A DNA stretch of 38,428 bases, from the NCBI GenBank assembly GCA_022508665.1, contig JAFLUT010000011.1, forward strand, positions 1-38,428, given 5' to 3'. Positions within the stretch are counted from its first letter, which is position 1. Every line of letters begins with the position of its first letter. The stretch is from Prevotellaceae bacterium (GTDB lineage: Bacteria; Bacteroidota; Bacteroidia; Bacteroidales; Bacteroidaceae). A program made the translations under genes and the position numbers. This document shows, in pieces, positions 8,448-16,944 of the stretch. The notes below the pieces were generated by a model. That model did no database searches. It saw only the letters and a list, made by a program, of their open reading frames with translations, and was not told the origin of the DNA.

Positions 8448-8573
8448 ACAACGGCTGACCTCTGAAACGCCCAGCCGTTCACGATTACAATAGTCAGCCG
8501 TGACAAATTATAATCGTCAGCGAATGCAGATTATCACTGCCGGCGGTTGTCCACAAGTTCGGTCAGCCGTTGT
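8448..8573 (+). repeat. 126-bp dispersed repeat, copy A
   Basis: This non-coding stretch is bounded by an 11-bp perfect inverted repeat (ACAACGGCTGA at 8448-8458, its complement at 8563-8573). Inside, CAGCCG-like motifs recur every 23 bp exactly (8472, 8495, 8518, degenerate at 8541, and 8564). The same sequence occurs reversed at 20298-20423; over the inner 109 bp about 90% of bases match with no gaps. It looks like a small MITE-like or REP-like element between the tRNA-Arg terminator and proA. No ORF is seen. Confidence 0.8.
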
Positions 8574-8639
8574 AACAAATTTGTGGGAAAAGGTGTCGTT
8601 TTTAGCGGTGGTAGTGGGGCTGTTGTAGTGCTACATGTA

Positions 8640-9887
8640 TCACTGAGGACGCACTTGACCGTTACCCTCAATAATCCATTTGTATGTTGTGATTTCCTCC
8701 AAAGCCATAGGGCCTCGGGCATGGAGTTTTTGAGTAGATATGCCTATTTCTGCCCCGAGACCAAACTGTGCGCCGTCGGTGAAGGATGTTGGCGCATTGT
8801 GATATACACAGGCAGCGTCCACTTGGGAGAGGAATTTGTTGGCTGTGGCACGGTTTTCAGTTATGATGCACTCTGAATGCCCCGAACCGAAGCGGCGGAT
8901 GTGGCGGATTGCCTCGTCTGCGGAGGATACAGTCTTTATTGCCATTGTATATGACTGAAACTCTGTGCCGTAACTCTCTTCTGTGGATAGGCGAAGAAGG
9001 TCGGAGGGATAATGGCCAGAGAGTGCGGAGAACGCCGTTTCGTCAGCATAAATCAGCACGTTGCTGTCTTTGAGCGGAGTGCAGATTGCGGGGAGGTCGG
9101 CAAGGCGGTCGGCATGGATGAGTGTGCAGTCGAGAGCGTTGCACACGCTGACACGTCGAGTTTTTGCGTTGTGGATGATGCGGCTGCCTTTGTCTGTGTC
9201 GCCGTCTTTGTCGAAGTATGCGTGGCACACTCCGGCTCCTGTCTCAATGACTGGCACAGAGGCTTCTTGCCGCACAAAGTCAATGAGCCGCTTGCTGCCA
9301 CGAGGGATGACAAGGTCAACATATCCGTTGGCGTGCAGCAGTTCTGCTGTTGCCTCATGGGTGGCAGGCAGAAGGGTAATGGCATTCTCGTTGATGCTGA
9401 ACTCTTTAAGCACAGACTTGATGAGGCTTACGATGATGCGGTTGCTGTCATCGGCATCTTTTCCGCCTTTCAGTATGCATGCGCTACCTGCTTTAAGACA
9501 TAGGGCGAACACGTCGAAGGTGACGTTTGGACGTGCTTCATACACTATGCCGATAACTCCGAAAGGTACGCTTATTCTTCTAAGTTCCAGTCCGTTAGGC
9601 AGAGTGCTTTGCTTCAGCACTTTGCCCAGTGGCGAGGGTAGGGAGGCGACCTTGCGTGTGTCGTCTGCGATGCCTTCGATGCGTTCTTGGGTGAGTTTCA
9701 GACGGTCGTACATTGGGTTCGTCACGTCCATTCGCTGCAGGTCTTTGGCATTGGCGGCAAGGATAGCATCTGTCTCGGCAATGGCTCGGTCGGCAACTGC
9801 ATGCAGCACTCTGTTTATTGTCTCTGTGTCGAGGATTGCAAGGTCGATGCTTGCATCCTTCACGGCTTGGAAAGTCTCTTTCAGCAT
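8640..9887 (-). CDS. proA: Gamma-glutamyl phosphate reductase (ProA)
   Basis: The 415-residue protein is the NADPH-dependent enzyme that reduces gamma-glutamyl phosphate to glutamate semialdehyde, step two of proline synthesis. Family sequences are clear: [20 protein letters not shown] (about residues 101-121), [15 protein letters not shown], and the catalytic cysteine in [11 protein letters not shown] (about 247-257). Length is normal. Its start overlaps the end of proB by 7 bp, so the pair is translated together, downstream of a radical-SAM activase gene. Confidence 0.96.
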   Translation of the reverse strand: MLKETFQAVKDASIDLAILDTETINRVLHAVADRAIAETDAILAANAKDLQRMDVTNPMYDRLKLTQERIEGIADDTRKVASLPSPLGKVLKQSTLPNGLELRRISVPFGVIGIVYEARPNVTFDVFALCLKAGSACILKGGKDADDSNRIIVSLIKSVLKEFSINENAITLLPATHEATAELLHANGYVDLVIPRGSKRLIDFVRQEASVPVIETGAGVCHAYFDKDGDTDKGSRIIHNAKTRRVSVCNALDCTLIHADRLADLPAICTPLKDSNVLIYADETAFSALSGHYPSDLLRLSTEESYGTEFQSYTMAIKTVSSADEAIRHIRRFGSGHSECIITENRATANKFLSQVDAACVYHNAPTSFTDGAQFGLGAEIGISTQKLHARGPMALEEITTYKWIIEGNGQVRPQ

Positions 9888-10681
9888 AGAAATTCGGTGC
9901 AGGGTGTGTTATCCCTGTCGTTCATTAGTTTAACCAAAATGTTGTCTCTCTTTCCGTTGGCTATCACCACGCTGATGCCTGCGGCTGCGGTGCGTGTGGC
10001 TACCGACGATTTGCTCTGCATGCCTCCTCGTCCTGCCGACGATTTGCTTGGCTGTATATAGTCGCTCAGGTCTTTGCCCGGCTTGACTATGCTGATGAGT
10101 CGAGAGTCGGGGTCGGTGGGCTTGCCCGTGTAGATGCCGTCGATGTTGCTCAGAATGATGAGCATCTGCGACTGCGTCATGCGTGCCATGAGTCCAGAGA
10201 GTTCATCATTGTCGGTAAACATCAGTTCGGTTACGGACACGGTATCGTTCTCATTGACAATGGGAAGCACGCCATTTTCAAGCATCACTCTGAGGCAGTT
10301 CTCTTGGTTTTTGCGATGTTCTGAATCGGCAAAATTCTCCTTAGTGGTCAGCACTTGCCCCACGGAAATGCCATACTCGCGGAACATTTCGAAGTAGCGG
10401 TTGATGAGTTTCGCCTGTCCTACGGCGGAGAAGAGTTGGCGTTGGTCAACAGAGTCGAGGTCGTGCTGAATGTGCTTCAATTCGCTTCTGCCACTTGCCA
10501 CGGCGCCTGACGACACAAGGATAATCTCATGCCCCATGCTGCGTAAATCTGCTATTTGGTCAACAAGTGCCGACATGCGTGTCACGTCGAGTGAACCGTC
10601 TTGGCGTGTTAGCACGTTGCTGCCGATTTTGATTGTAATTCTCATATTTAATAATAGTATGTGTGTATGGAAGGACATCAT
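9881..10681 (-). CDS. proB: Glutamate 5-kinase (ProB), without PUA domain
   Basis: The protein phosphorylates glutamate to gamma-glutamyl phosphate, the first and usually feedback-controlled step of proline synthesis. Motifs of the amino-acid kinase fold are visible: [31 protein letters not shown] and the [22 protein letters not shown] stretch. At about 254-266 residues it ends after the kinase domain and lacks the C-terminal PUA domain of the Escherichia coli enzyme. Two starts are possible: 10681, in an ATGA overlap with the upstream activase stop, or 10645, where homology begins ([10 protein letters not shown]). The second gives a more usual N-terminus. Confidence 0.94.
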   Translation of the reverse strand: MMSFHTHILLLNMRITIKIGSNVLTRQDGSLDVTRMSALVDQIADLRSMGHEIILVSSGAVASGRSELKHIQHDLDSVDQRQLFSAVGQAKLINRYFEMFREYGISVGQVLTTKENFADSEHRKNQENCLRVMLENGVLPIVNENDTVSVTELMFTDNDELSGLMARMTQSQMLIILSNIDGIYTGKPTDPDSRLISIVKPGKDLSDYIQPSKSSAGRGGMQSKSSVATRTAAAGISVVIANGKRDNILVKLMNDRDNTPCTEFLC

Positions 10682-11583
10682 CCTCCTATTTTTGCTGCAA
10701 GTCCATGCTTGCTCATAATCTCTAATGCGTGCTGTTGCAAGGTCTCAGACGGTACTCTCATAGCCAGACGCTCGGGGTTGTATGCTGTGCCGAGGCGTGC
10801 ATGTTTGCCTTTGCCTACATCGTGATATGGCAGTAGGTTTACCATTTGTGGATGAGTTGGCAGCGATGCGAGAAACTCTGCCGATGCCGTAAGGTTATCG
10901 TCGTCGGCATTCACTCCGTCAATGAGAGGAATGCGAATCCAAAAGTCGTGTCTGAGTTCGCTTATCAACCGTATGTTGTCAAGTATCAGTGTGTTATCTA
11001 CATAGGTGTAGCGCTTGTGTTTCTCACTGTCCATAAGTTTTAAGTCGACCAACATCAGTTCGCATCGTTCCGCTACACGTCTCACGTTGTTTGCCGATGC
11101 CAATAAGGTTGTATCTACAGTCCTGTGAAATCCTCGTTTCCCTAACTCGTCGAGCAACAGGCAGAGATAGTCGGCATGCATAAGAGGTTCTCCGCCGCAA
11201 ATGGTCACGCCTCCGCCACTCTCTTCTATCACGGTGCGCTCTTTCTCCACAACCTCTATTAGTTCCTCCATTGCCCACTCTTTACCAGCCATTTCCAATG
11301 CAAGGGTGGGGCATTCGTCTGTGCATTTGCCACACGTTGTGCATTGTCCTAAATCTTTTATCCCGTCGGGTGTAAGCACGAGGTTTTTCTGCGGACATGC
11401 GTCCACGCAACCGCCGCATCCGATGCACTTCTTCTTTGTGTACATCTTTACTGCTTGTTCCGAAAAACCTTCTGGATTATGGCACCACGCACACCGAAGC
11501 GGACAGCCCTTCATGAAAATCGTTGTCCTAATGCCCGGTCCATCGTTGATTGCAAAGCGTTTTATGTCGAAGATTAGCGCCAT
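10678..11583 (-). CDS. Glycyl-radical enzyme activating protein (radical SAM, PflA/HypE-like)
   Basis: The 301-residue protein has the radical-SAM cluster motif CxxxCxxC at C27, C31, C34 and an inserted ferredoxin-like domain with two further 4Fe-4S sets (C53, C56, C59, C63 and C81, C84, C87, C91). GGGVTICGGEPL is the SAM-binding GGE region. Such activases use SAM to place a radical on a glycine of a partner enzyme. The two extra clusters are typical of activases for enzymes other than classic pyruvate formate-lyase. No glycyl-radical enzyme is present in the window. It heads the operon with proB and proA, which hints at a proline-linked partner such as hydroxyproline dehydratase; that link is inference. 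Confidence 0.9.
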   Translation of the reverse strand: MALIFDIKRFAINDGPGIRTTIFMKGCPLRCAWCHNPEGFSEQAVKMYTKKKCIGCGGCVDACPQKNLVLTPDGIKDLGQCTTCGKCTDECPTLALEMAGKEWAMEELIEVVEKERTVIEESGGGVTICGGEPLMHADYLCLLLDELGKRGFHRTVDTTLLASANNVRRVAERCELMLVDLKLMDSEKHKRYTYVDNTLILDNIRLISELRHDFWIRIPLIDGVNADDDNLTASAEFLASLPTHPQMVNLLPYHDVGKGKHARLGTAYNPERLAMRVPSETLQQHALEIMSKHGLAAKIGG

Positions 11584-11618
11584 ATAATTGCTTTTACGTC
11601 CTATTTCTATTCGGTGTG

Positions 11619-11650
11619 CAAAGGTAGCAAAATCTTGCTATCTTTACAAA
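11619..11650 (-). promoter_or_regulatory. Promoter of the activase-proB-proA operon
   Basis: On the minus strand TTTG (11647-11650), 20 bp spacer, then TACCTTTG (11619-11626) is a full match to the Bacteroidetes -33/-7 consensus. The start codon lies about 36 bp downstream. Confidence 0.8.
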
Positions 11651-11765
11651 ATTCTCTTATGGTAATTACTGTATGCTTTATCTCATAAACCTTTTGATTG
11701 TGAAACGATTTTCAATAAAATCTATCTGTATTTATAATACAAAAGTAGATTTGTCAGCATTTCCT

Positions 11766-11796
11766 TTTGTTTTTTATGGAGTTCTTTGTACCTTTG
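11766..11796 (+). promoter_or_regulatory. Promoter of tRNA-Leu
   Basis: TTTG (11766-11769), 19 bp spacer and TACCTTTG (11789-11796) match the Bacteroidetes consensus, 11 bp before the tRNA. Confidence 0.82.
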
Positions 11797-11807
11797 CATC
11801 CACATTT

Positions 11808-11888
11808 GCGCTTGTGGCGGAATTGGTAGACGCGCCAGACTTAGGATCTGGTATCTCCGATGTGCAGGTTCGAGTCCTGTCAAGCGCA
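11808..11888 (+). tRNA. tRNA-Leu (anticodon TAG)
   Basis: Class II tRNA of 81 nt: acceptor GCGCTTG/CAAGCGC, anticodon stem CCAGA/TCTGG with loop CTTAGGA (anticodon TAG), a short variable arm, T arm with GTTCGAGT, discriminator A. CCA is not encoded. It reads CUA and related leucine codons. Confidence 0.95.
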
Positions 11889-11894
11889 CAAAAA

Positions 11895-11944
11895 AGCAAC
11901 CGTGCCTTGTAAGTCATATACAAAACTTACAAGGCACGGTTGCT
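11895..11944. terminator. Bidirectional terminator between tRNA-Leu and the GH128 gene
   Basis: A perfect 20-bp stem (11895-11914 and 11925-11944) with a 10-nt loop has an A run on its left (U run for the minus strand) and TTTCT on its right. It can end tRNA-Leu transcripts and those of the convergent glycosidase gene. Confidence 0.88.
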
Positions 11945-11976
11945 GTTTCTCAATATGCAGATAGGTTAATGCCTGC

Positions 11977-14900
11977 TTATTTTACGAGTATCTTGCGAGT
12001 GACATTGCCTGCTGCTTTCACGATGTATATGCCGGGAGACAATGTGCCGTTTACTTTGCGGCCATCAAGCGTATAGATGCTTTCGGTTGTAGCGTCAGAC
12101 TTAGCGGAAACGATGGCATTAGGCTCCTCCTCGGGTTCTTCTTCCTCTTCTATCTTGTTTGCCCGTTTGTATGCCAGTTGGAAGTGGTCAACGCTCCACC
12201 ATGCCGTCTCCGAAGGGGCAAACTCGGCAGTAATGGTAAGGCGGTCGCCTCGCTCTATGAGAATATCTTCCACTTCCACTTTCTGCCAACCGTTCTGGTA
12301 GTCCGTGCCAGCAACAGCCGTTTCGCCATTGCCGTTGACGGATGCTGAATAAGCCTTTGATATGCCGTTTACATCAGTACATTTGGCTTTCAATGTGAGA
12401 GGTTTATCTTGCGAACCACGTATCAATGCGCTCAGCGTGTATGTTCCTGCTGGCAGGTAGTCTATGGTCTGCTCCATAGAAGATGTGTATCCGCCTGATT
12501 TCCATATATTGAAGTATTGGTTGTTGGCGTCGCCATCCCATGCCTTGCCCTTGTCAACCGCAATGTTGCTGACTGCCCAGAAGTCGGTTGTGCCACGCTT
12601 GCAGTCGGCATTGCCTATAAGTCCCGATGCGTCCCAAAGGCTGTCGGCAAGAACTGGGAAGCGGTTTATCACGCTTTCTTCAGCATCATAGACGAAATCG
12701 CTGTATTTCTCCTCGCCAAGCACTTCCTTCTCTGTGCCGAGATAGAGCAGCGAGAAGTTATCCGCACCAGCCCATCTGCCCGACATCTGCCCGATGTTAC
12801 GTATGCCGATACGCACCGAGCCATTGCGTACCACCACCTTGTCTATCGTAGTCTTCGTGTCGTAGTCAATCTCGCTGTCAATAGTGACAGGGGCGAAATA
12901 GCCTATACCGTCGGCAACAGCGTACAGTCCGAAATTGCCGTTTACGCCAGTCGCTCCCTCCTCTTTGTCAGTAGAGTTGAAGCAAACAGCAGAGAGTTGG
13001 TAAACACCGTTAGGAATGTCGTTAACGTCTTGGTAATAATTGAAATCCATAAGTGCAGCAGAAGAACTCCATGCCTCAAGATAGGTATCTCCCGATTCAG
13101 CCTTAGTAAAGCCGCTGTATGCATTCTTCACGCACGTCCAGCCTGGCACGTTGGTCTTGGATGATGTCACAATCTCAGGGTTAGTGATGTAGCCCGTTGC
13201 AACGTCGTCGCTTGTGGCGCTCTTGCCAAAGATGTTTGTAGAAATTACACGGAACTGGTCGCTCTCACGGTTGATGTCGTCGAGCGAAACCGTATGGCTG
13301 ATACTGCTCTGCTCGAACTGCGAGCGGTCTGTCACGCTGTAGATGTCCTCCCAATCGCCACCAACGCTCTTCCGTTGAAGGATAAGGGTTTCTGTATAGT
13401 CTGTGTTGGGGTTTCCTATCTTGAATGTGAGAGTGTTATTAGATGCGCTGAGGGTGTAGTCGAGTGTAGGTGACTTCATGCTTGGCGCCCACCAGTTAGG
13501 CACTTTGGTATAGTTAGAGTGATAGGCAAATGTTGAACGGTGGTCGCGATAGACCTGCCCGGCAGGAGTTATTCCGCCGTCGTCGTAGAACATATAAGCC
13601 TTCCAGTAATCAATAGGATAGATAGCATATCGCTCTATCCAGTCGCACTCCTCAATCTTCTGCAACAGTACTTGCAGATATTTGCGGTATTCAGTGTAGT
13701 CGGCTATCATATCATCTGTAATCCACGTTGCCCCAATCTCCAATTCCGTAATCCACAAAGGACGCCCAGTGTTGTTCCACACGTTCTTACACTGGTTAAC
13801 GAACCAGTCAGCATAGGCGCTTTCGCTTCGTCCGCCTTTTGCCCAATATGCATGGGTTATTGCGAAATCGCATCTGTAAGCCATATCGTCTACATGACCA
13901 AAATACTGGTTCATATAACTGAAATCCGTAGGCTGAGGCGAGCCAATACGTCCACCGCCAGCAAGGAAATCGGGGGTAATGGTGCATGCTGTCCATGCAT
14001 CAATCGTTCCACCGCACGAACACTTATCGCTTGTGTGCTGTTCGCTATGCTCCGGTTCATTCAGCGACATAGCGGCAGTAGCGGTCTTGTTGTTCACATC
14101 GCTCTTGCTTGGCCAGTATTTGTGCTGACGGCATGGCACATATTCCATATCCGTTGTGGAACTATATCCTGCACTCCACGACCAAAACCACGAGGCACGC
14201 AGTTCTGGACCTCTTGTCGCCCCTTTTGTGTCTGCCCAACCTTTCTTCGAGAGATACTGCCAGTTCTTTACATTCACAGAGGTCACACGCTTCGTAAGCG
14301 CATCGGGCAGAGTAATCTCGAGGTCTGCATGGTCGGCAACATACACACGGCTATATCCTTCACCGCTTGCGCCCGTCGCCAATGTTGCCATATAGCCACG
14401 ACGAAGAACGAAGGAAGTCATGGCATTGCTGTTTGTCTTCAAGTCAGTGTGGTTGCCTACTGCCAATGTGAAGTCGCCAGTAGTTCCTTGGCAACTCATT
14501 ATATTAGAAGGCAGAGGAATGACTGCCGCACCGTTAAGGTAAATGGCAACCCGGCAGTTTGTGCCGTTCTTTGCAGCCACTCCATTGATTGTTACATACT
14601 TAAGATATGTGCTGATGACTTTGCTCGGCACGATGTTGTCGAAGATGAGCCACGTGCGGTCACTGCCAAGGTTGACGGTCGTGCTGCCAAGAATGGGATT
14701 GTCATTTGATGTGATGTGAATATCGACAGCATCTGAGCGGTCAATGGTCTTGTTGTTCAGTTGGCAATAGTCTATCTCTTTTACGCCCTGAGTATTAGTG
14801 TAAACAGATGATTCATACGCTTGCCGTGCATCGCTCCATGTGCTGCCAACCACAGGAATGGCTGAGAACTGCGAATGGCTGCCCTTTGGCTTGTCGTAGT

Positions 14901-15348
14901 ACACACTGACATAATCTGCTCCTTTGTTTGCACCATCCACGCCGAGATAATTGCCACTTTTCTTGTTTATTAAGTATGTGTAAGTGCCTTCGTCCACCTT
15001 CCAGCAGAAACGGTCTTCTTTTGAACTGCTTGACTCAAAGACAACGCCCCATGCACTGCTACTGCTCGCCGCAAGGTATTTCCCACTGCTCTTCTGGCGC
15101 AACAACACATATCCGTCTGTACCAGATGCTTCTGCCACAAACACATAACTGTCAGCAGTCGTATTCTTGCCGTATGCAGACAACGAAGGAGCATCGTCTG
15201 CGGCATTGCTACCCAGCAGTTTCTCGTAGATGTTGAGCCAAATGTAATATTCTTTATTGGCTGTCAAAGCAGCCCTTGATGTCACAGCATTGCAAAACAT
15301 CGCACATAGCAACGCTACAATACTGTATATTTTAATGTTTCTTCTCAT
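11977..15348 (-). CDS. Secreted GH128-like glycoside hydrolase with carbohydrate-binding modules and T9SS-like C-terminal domain
   Basis: The 1123-residue protein begins with a signal peptide (to about residue 27). Residues ~28-165 resemble a ricin-type beta-trefoil. A catalytic domain spans ~375-640: ASWFWSWSAGY (385-395), SLNEPEH (428-434) and PLWITELEIG (530-539). This matches the glycosyl hydrolase catalytic core / GH128 fold, with E431 and E535 or E537 as candidate acid/base and nucleophile. GH128 members cut beta-1,3-glucan; substrate here is inferred. After a fibronectin-like part come two jelly-roll modules (~740-860, ~900-1050), an acidic linker (EEEEEPEEEP) and a tail SIYTLDGRKV...GIYIVK like T9SS sorting domains. 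It starts 34 bp behind the formate/nitrite transporter gene. Confidence 0.72.
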   Translation of the reverse strand: MRRNIKIYSIVALLCAMFCNAVTSRAALTANKEYYIWLNIYEKLLGSNAADDAPSLSAYGKNTTADSYVFVAEASGTDGYVLLRQKSSGKYLAASSSSAWGVVFESSSSKEDRFCWKVDEGTYTYLINKKSGNYLGVDGANKGADYVSVYYDKPKGSHSQFSAIPVVGSTWSDARQAYESSVYTNTQGVKEIDYCQLNNKTIDRSDAVDIHITSNDNPILGSTTVNLGSDRTWLIFDNIVPSKVISTYLKYVTINGVAAKNGTNCRVAIYLNGAAVIPLPSNIMSCQGTTGDFTLAVGNHTDLKTNSNAMTSFVLRRGYMATLATGASGEGYSRVYVADHADLEITLPDALTKRVTSVNVKNWQYLSKKGWADTKGATRGPELRASWFWSWSAGYSSTTDMEYVPCRQHKYWPSKSDVNNKTATAAMSLNEPEHSEQHTSDKCSCGGTIDAWTACTITPDFLAGGGRIGSPQPTDFSYMNQYFGHVDDMAYRCDFAITHAYWAKGGRSESAYADWFVNQCKNVWNNTGRPLWITELEIGATWITDDMIADYTEYRKYLQVLLQKIEECDWIERYAIYPIDYWKAYMFYDDGGITPAGQVYRDHRSTFAYHSNYTKVPNWWAPSMKSPTLDYTLSASNNTLTFKIGNPNTDYTETLILQRKSVGGDWEDIYSVTDRSQFEQSSISHTVSLDDINRESDQFRVISTNIFGKSATSDDVATGYITNPEIVTSSKTNVPGWTCVKNAYSGFTKAESGDTYLEAWSSSAALMDFNYYQDVNDIPNGVYQLSAVCFNSTDKEEGATGVNGNFGLYAVADGIGYFAPVTIDSEIDYDTKTTIDKVVVRNGSVRIGIRNIGQMSGRWAGADNFSLLYLGTEKEVLGEEKYSDFVYDAEESVINRFPVLADSLWDASGLIGNADCKRGTTDFWAVSNIAVDKGKAWDGDANNQYFNIWKSGGYTSSMEQTIDYLPAGTYTLSALIRGSQDKPLTLKAKCTDVNGISKAYSASVNGNGETAVAGTDYQNGWQKVEVEDILIERGDRLTITAEFAPSETAWWSVDHFQLAYKRANKIEEEEEPEEEPNAIVSAKSDATTESIYTLDGRKVNGTLSPGIYIVKAAGNVTRKILVK

Positions 15349-15382
15349 AAATAATATATAGGTTTTTAGGTAAATAAGCTTG

Positions 15383-15994
15383 TTAGTTATCCGTTTTTTC
15401 TCCTACCACCAAGCGGTAGAGGTTGCAACCGACAAAGTTCCCAATCACTATGCTAAGGTAAAAGGTAAGTATTTCTCCCCAATTCTCCACCCAGAAACTC
15501 GTCGGTACAGTGAGATAATAAAAAGCATCTGCCACACAGTGAGGAAAACCGCACATAATGAACAGGGGAACACCAAACAGCAACGGGTAGTTATTGCCTT
15601 TCCGGGCGAAATTCACTGCCGTAGTCATTATTAAACCACATCCCACAGCAAGCACTCCGCCACACAATGCTCCTATGCTTAACCGTGCCTCTAAAATGCC
15701 TAGTGCCGTCTCCTGTACAGGCATGGGCGAACAGCGTGCAATCATGGCTACGACAAAACATCCAACGATATTGGAAATAAGTATCAACAGCAATGTGCCG
15801 ACCTCATCCTTCTTGACAAACCCGGCTGTACCAGTGTATAGTTTCAACTTGTACCCTATAACCGTTAGCAATCCGAAAGCAAACAGCACAGCGCCTACAA
15901 TGCTCTTCTCCGCAAGATATACGAACCCTGCGATGCCTATACAAATACCTGCAAAGATACCTGACCGAATAGTAGCAATTATCTCCTTATTCAT
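15383..15994 (-). CDS. Formate/nitrite transporter family protein
   Basis: The 203-residue protein has six hydrophobic segments and FNT-family features: FGLLTVIGYKLKLYTGTAG (about residues 39-57, the loop after helix 2) and CGFPHCVADAFYY (about 148-160), corresponding to the GxxHxxANM segment with the central pore histidine. FNT channels are pentamers that move formate, nitrite or related small anions across the inner membrane. It is shorter than typical FNT proteins (~260-280). Substrate is uncertain. A glycyl-radical activase lies about 4 kb away, but no pyruvate formate-lyase is seen. The GH128 gene follows after 34 bp and may share its transcript. Confidence 0.85.
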   Translation of the reverse strand: MNKEIIATIRSGIFAGICIGIAGFVYLAEKSIVGAVLFAFGLLTVIGYKLKLYTGTAGFVKKDEVGTLLLILISNIVGCFVVAMIARCSPMPVQETALGILEARLSIGALCGGVLAVGCGLIMTTAVNFARKGNNYPLLFGVPLFIMCGFPHCVADAFYYLTVPTSFWVENWGEILTFYLSIVIGNFVGCNLYRLVVGEKTDN

Positions 15995-16006
15995 AACTTC
16001 TGGCTA

Positions 16007-16037
16007 CAAAGATAAGGAAATAATCTTGTTTTCCAAA
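16007..16037 (-). promoter_or_regulatory. Promoter of the formate/nitrite transporter gene
   Basis: On the minus strand TTTG (16034-16037), 19 bp, TATCTTTG (16007-16014), 12 bp before the start codon. It interlocks with the plus-strand promoter at 16025-16055. Confidence 0.72.
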
Positions 16038-16055
16038 ATATTATAGTTACCTTTG
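16025..16055 (+). promoter_or_regulatory. Promoter of the second RNA methyltransferase gene
   Basis: CTTG (16025-16028), 19 bp, TACCTTTG (16048-16055), about 30 bp before the ATG. Its -33 box lies inside the spacer of the divergent promoter. Confidence 0.68.
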
Positions 16056-16084
16056 TATTCTTAATTATCAACAGCACTCTTCCC

Positions 16085-16882
16085 ATGCAAGAAAACACTA
16101 TATCCACAGCACATAATCCGAAGATAAAGAAATTGTTGGCGCTTCAGCAGAAAGCGGCAGAACGGAGAAAAAACGGAGTGTTCGTTGTGGAAGGGCAAAG
16201 GGAATTGCAGCACTGCATCAATGCAGGGCTGGAGATTGATAGCATTTTTTTCTGCCCTGAGATATTGGGAAACAATGAGGACGTTTTGGAAACACTCTTC
16301 CAAACCGCACGATGCTATGCAGTGACGGCAGGAGTATATAACAAAATCGCCTATCGAGGAGGAACGGAGGGAATAATAGCCGAAGTTAAACAAAAGAGAC
16401 TTTTGCTGAACGATTTGCAACTGAAAGAAAATCCACTTTTAATTATATTGGAAAGCGTAGAGAAACCCGGAAATCTCGGGGCTGTATTGAGGAGCGCAGA
16501 TGCCGCAGGTGCAGATGCCGTGATAGTGTGCGACCCTCTCACAGACATCTACAATCCCAATCTCATACGCAGTTCAATAGGCGCAGTATTCACTGTGCCA
16601 TGTGTAGCATGCAGCACAGAGGAATGCATTACCTTTCTAAAAACAAAAGGAATACAGATTTTAACGGCACAACTGCAAGACTCAAACATTTACTATGATA
16701 CCGACATGACCTGCAGCACAGCCATCGTCATGGGAACAGAAGCGACAGGATTGACGGATGCATGGAGGCAAGCGGCAACTCGTCACATACGCATCCCCAT
16801 GCTCGGACAACTCGACTCATTGAATGTCTCAGTAAGCGCAGCAATACTTATGTTTGAGGCTGTTAGGCAAAGGCAATTATGA
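16085..16882 (+). CDS. TrmH/SpoU-family RNA methyltransferase with N-terminal substrate-binding domain
   Basis: The 265-residue protein has the full two-domain layout of rRNA 2'-O-ribose methyltransferases. Residues ~1-100 form the L30e-like substrate-binding domain (NPKIKKLLAL, then GVFVVEGQREL). The SPOUT domain follows with LESVEKPGNLGAVLRSADAA (about 151-170), AIVMGTEATGL (about 218-228) and RIPMLGQLDSLNVSVSAAI (about 240-258). It would methylate a ribose in 23S rRNA or tRNA using SAM. It is a single gene, divergent from the transporter and convergent with the metalloprotease. Confidence 0.9.
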   Translation: MQENTISTAHNPKIKKLLALQQKAAERRKNGVFVVEGQRELQHCINAGLEIDSIFFCPEILGNNEDVLETLFQTARCYAVTAGVYNKIAYRGGTEGIIAEVKQKRLLLNDLQLKENPLLIILESVEKPGNLGAVLRSADAAGADAVIVCDPLTDIYNPNLIRSSIGAVFTVPCVACSTEECITFLKTKGIQILTAQLQDSNIYYDTDMTCSTAIVMGTEATGLTDAWRQAATRHIRIPMLGQLDSLNVSVSAAILMFEAVRQRQL

Positions 16883-16944
16883 TGCAAAATCGCATGTGAC
16901 AAAGCGTAAAATAAATAGATAAGAATATAATGAATATTCCGTAT

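Noticed and set aside
8448..8573. CRISPR-like array because of regular 23-bp spacing
   Set aside because: The repeated part is only ~6 bp per unit, units differ freely, there are no separate spacers, and no cas gene is in the window.
13540..14709. 389-codon open frame on the plus strand
   Set aside because: It lies wholly antisense within the GH128-like gene, whose modules and motifs are clear; the product shows no family, signal peptide or promoter.
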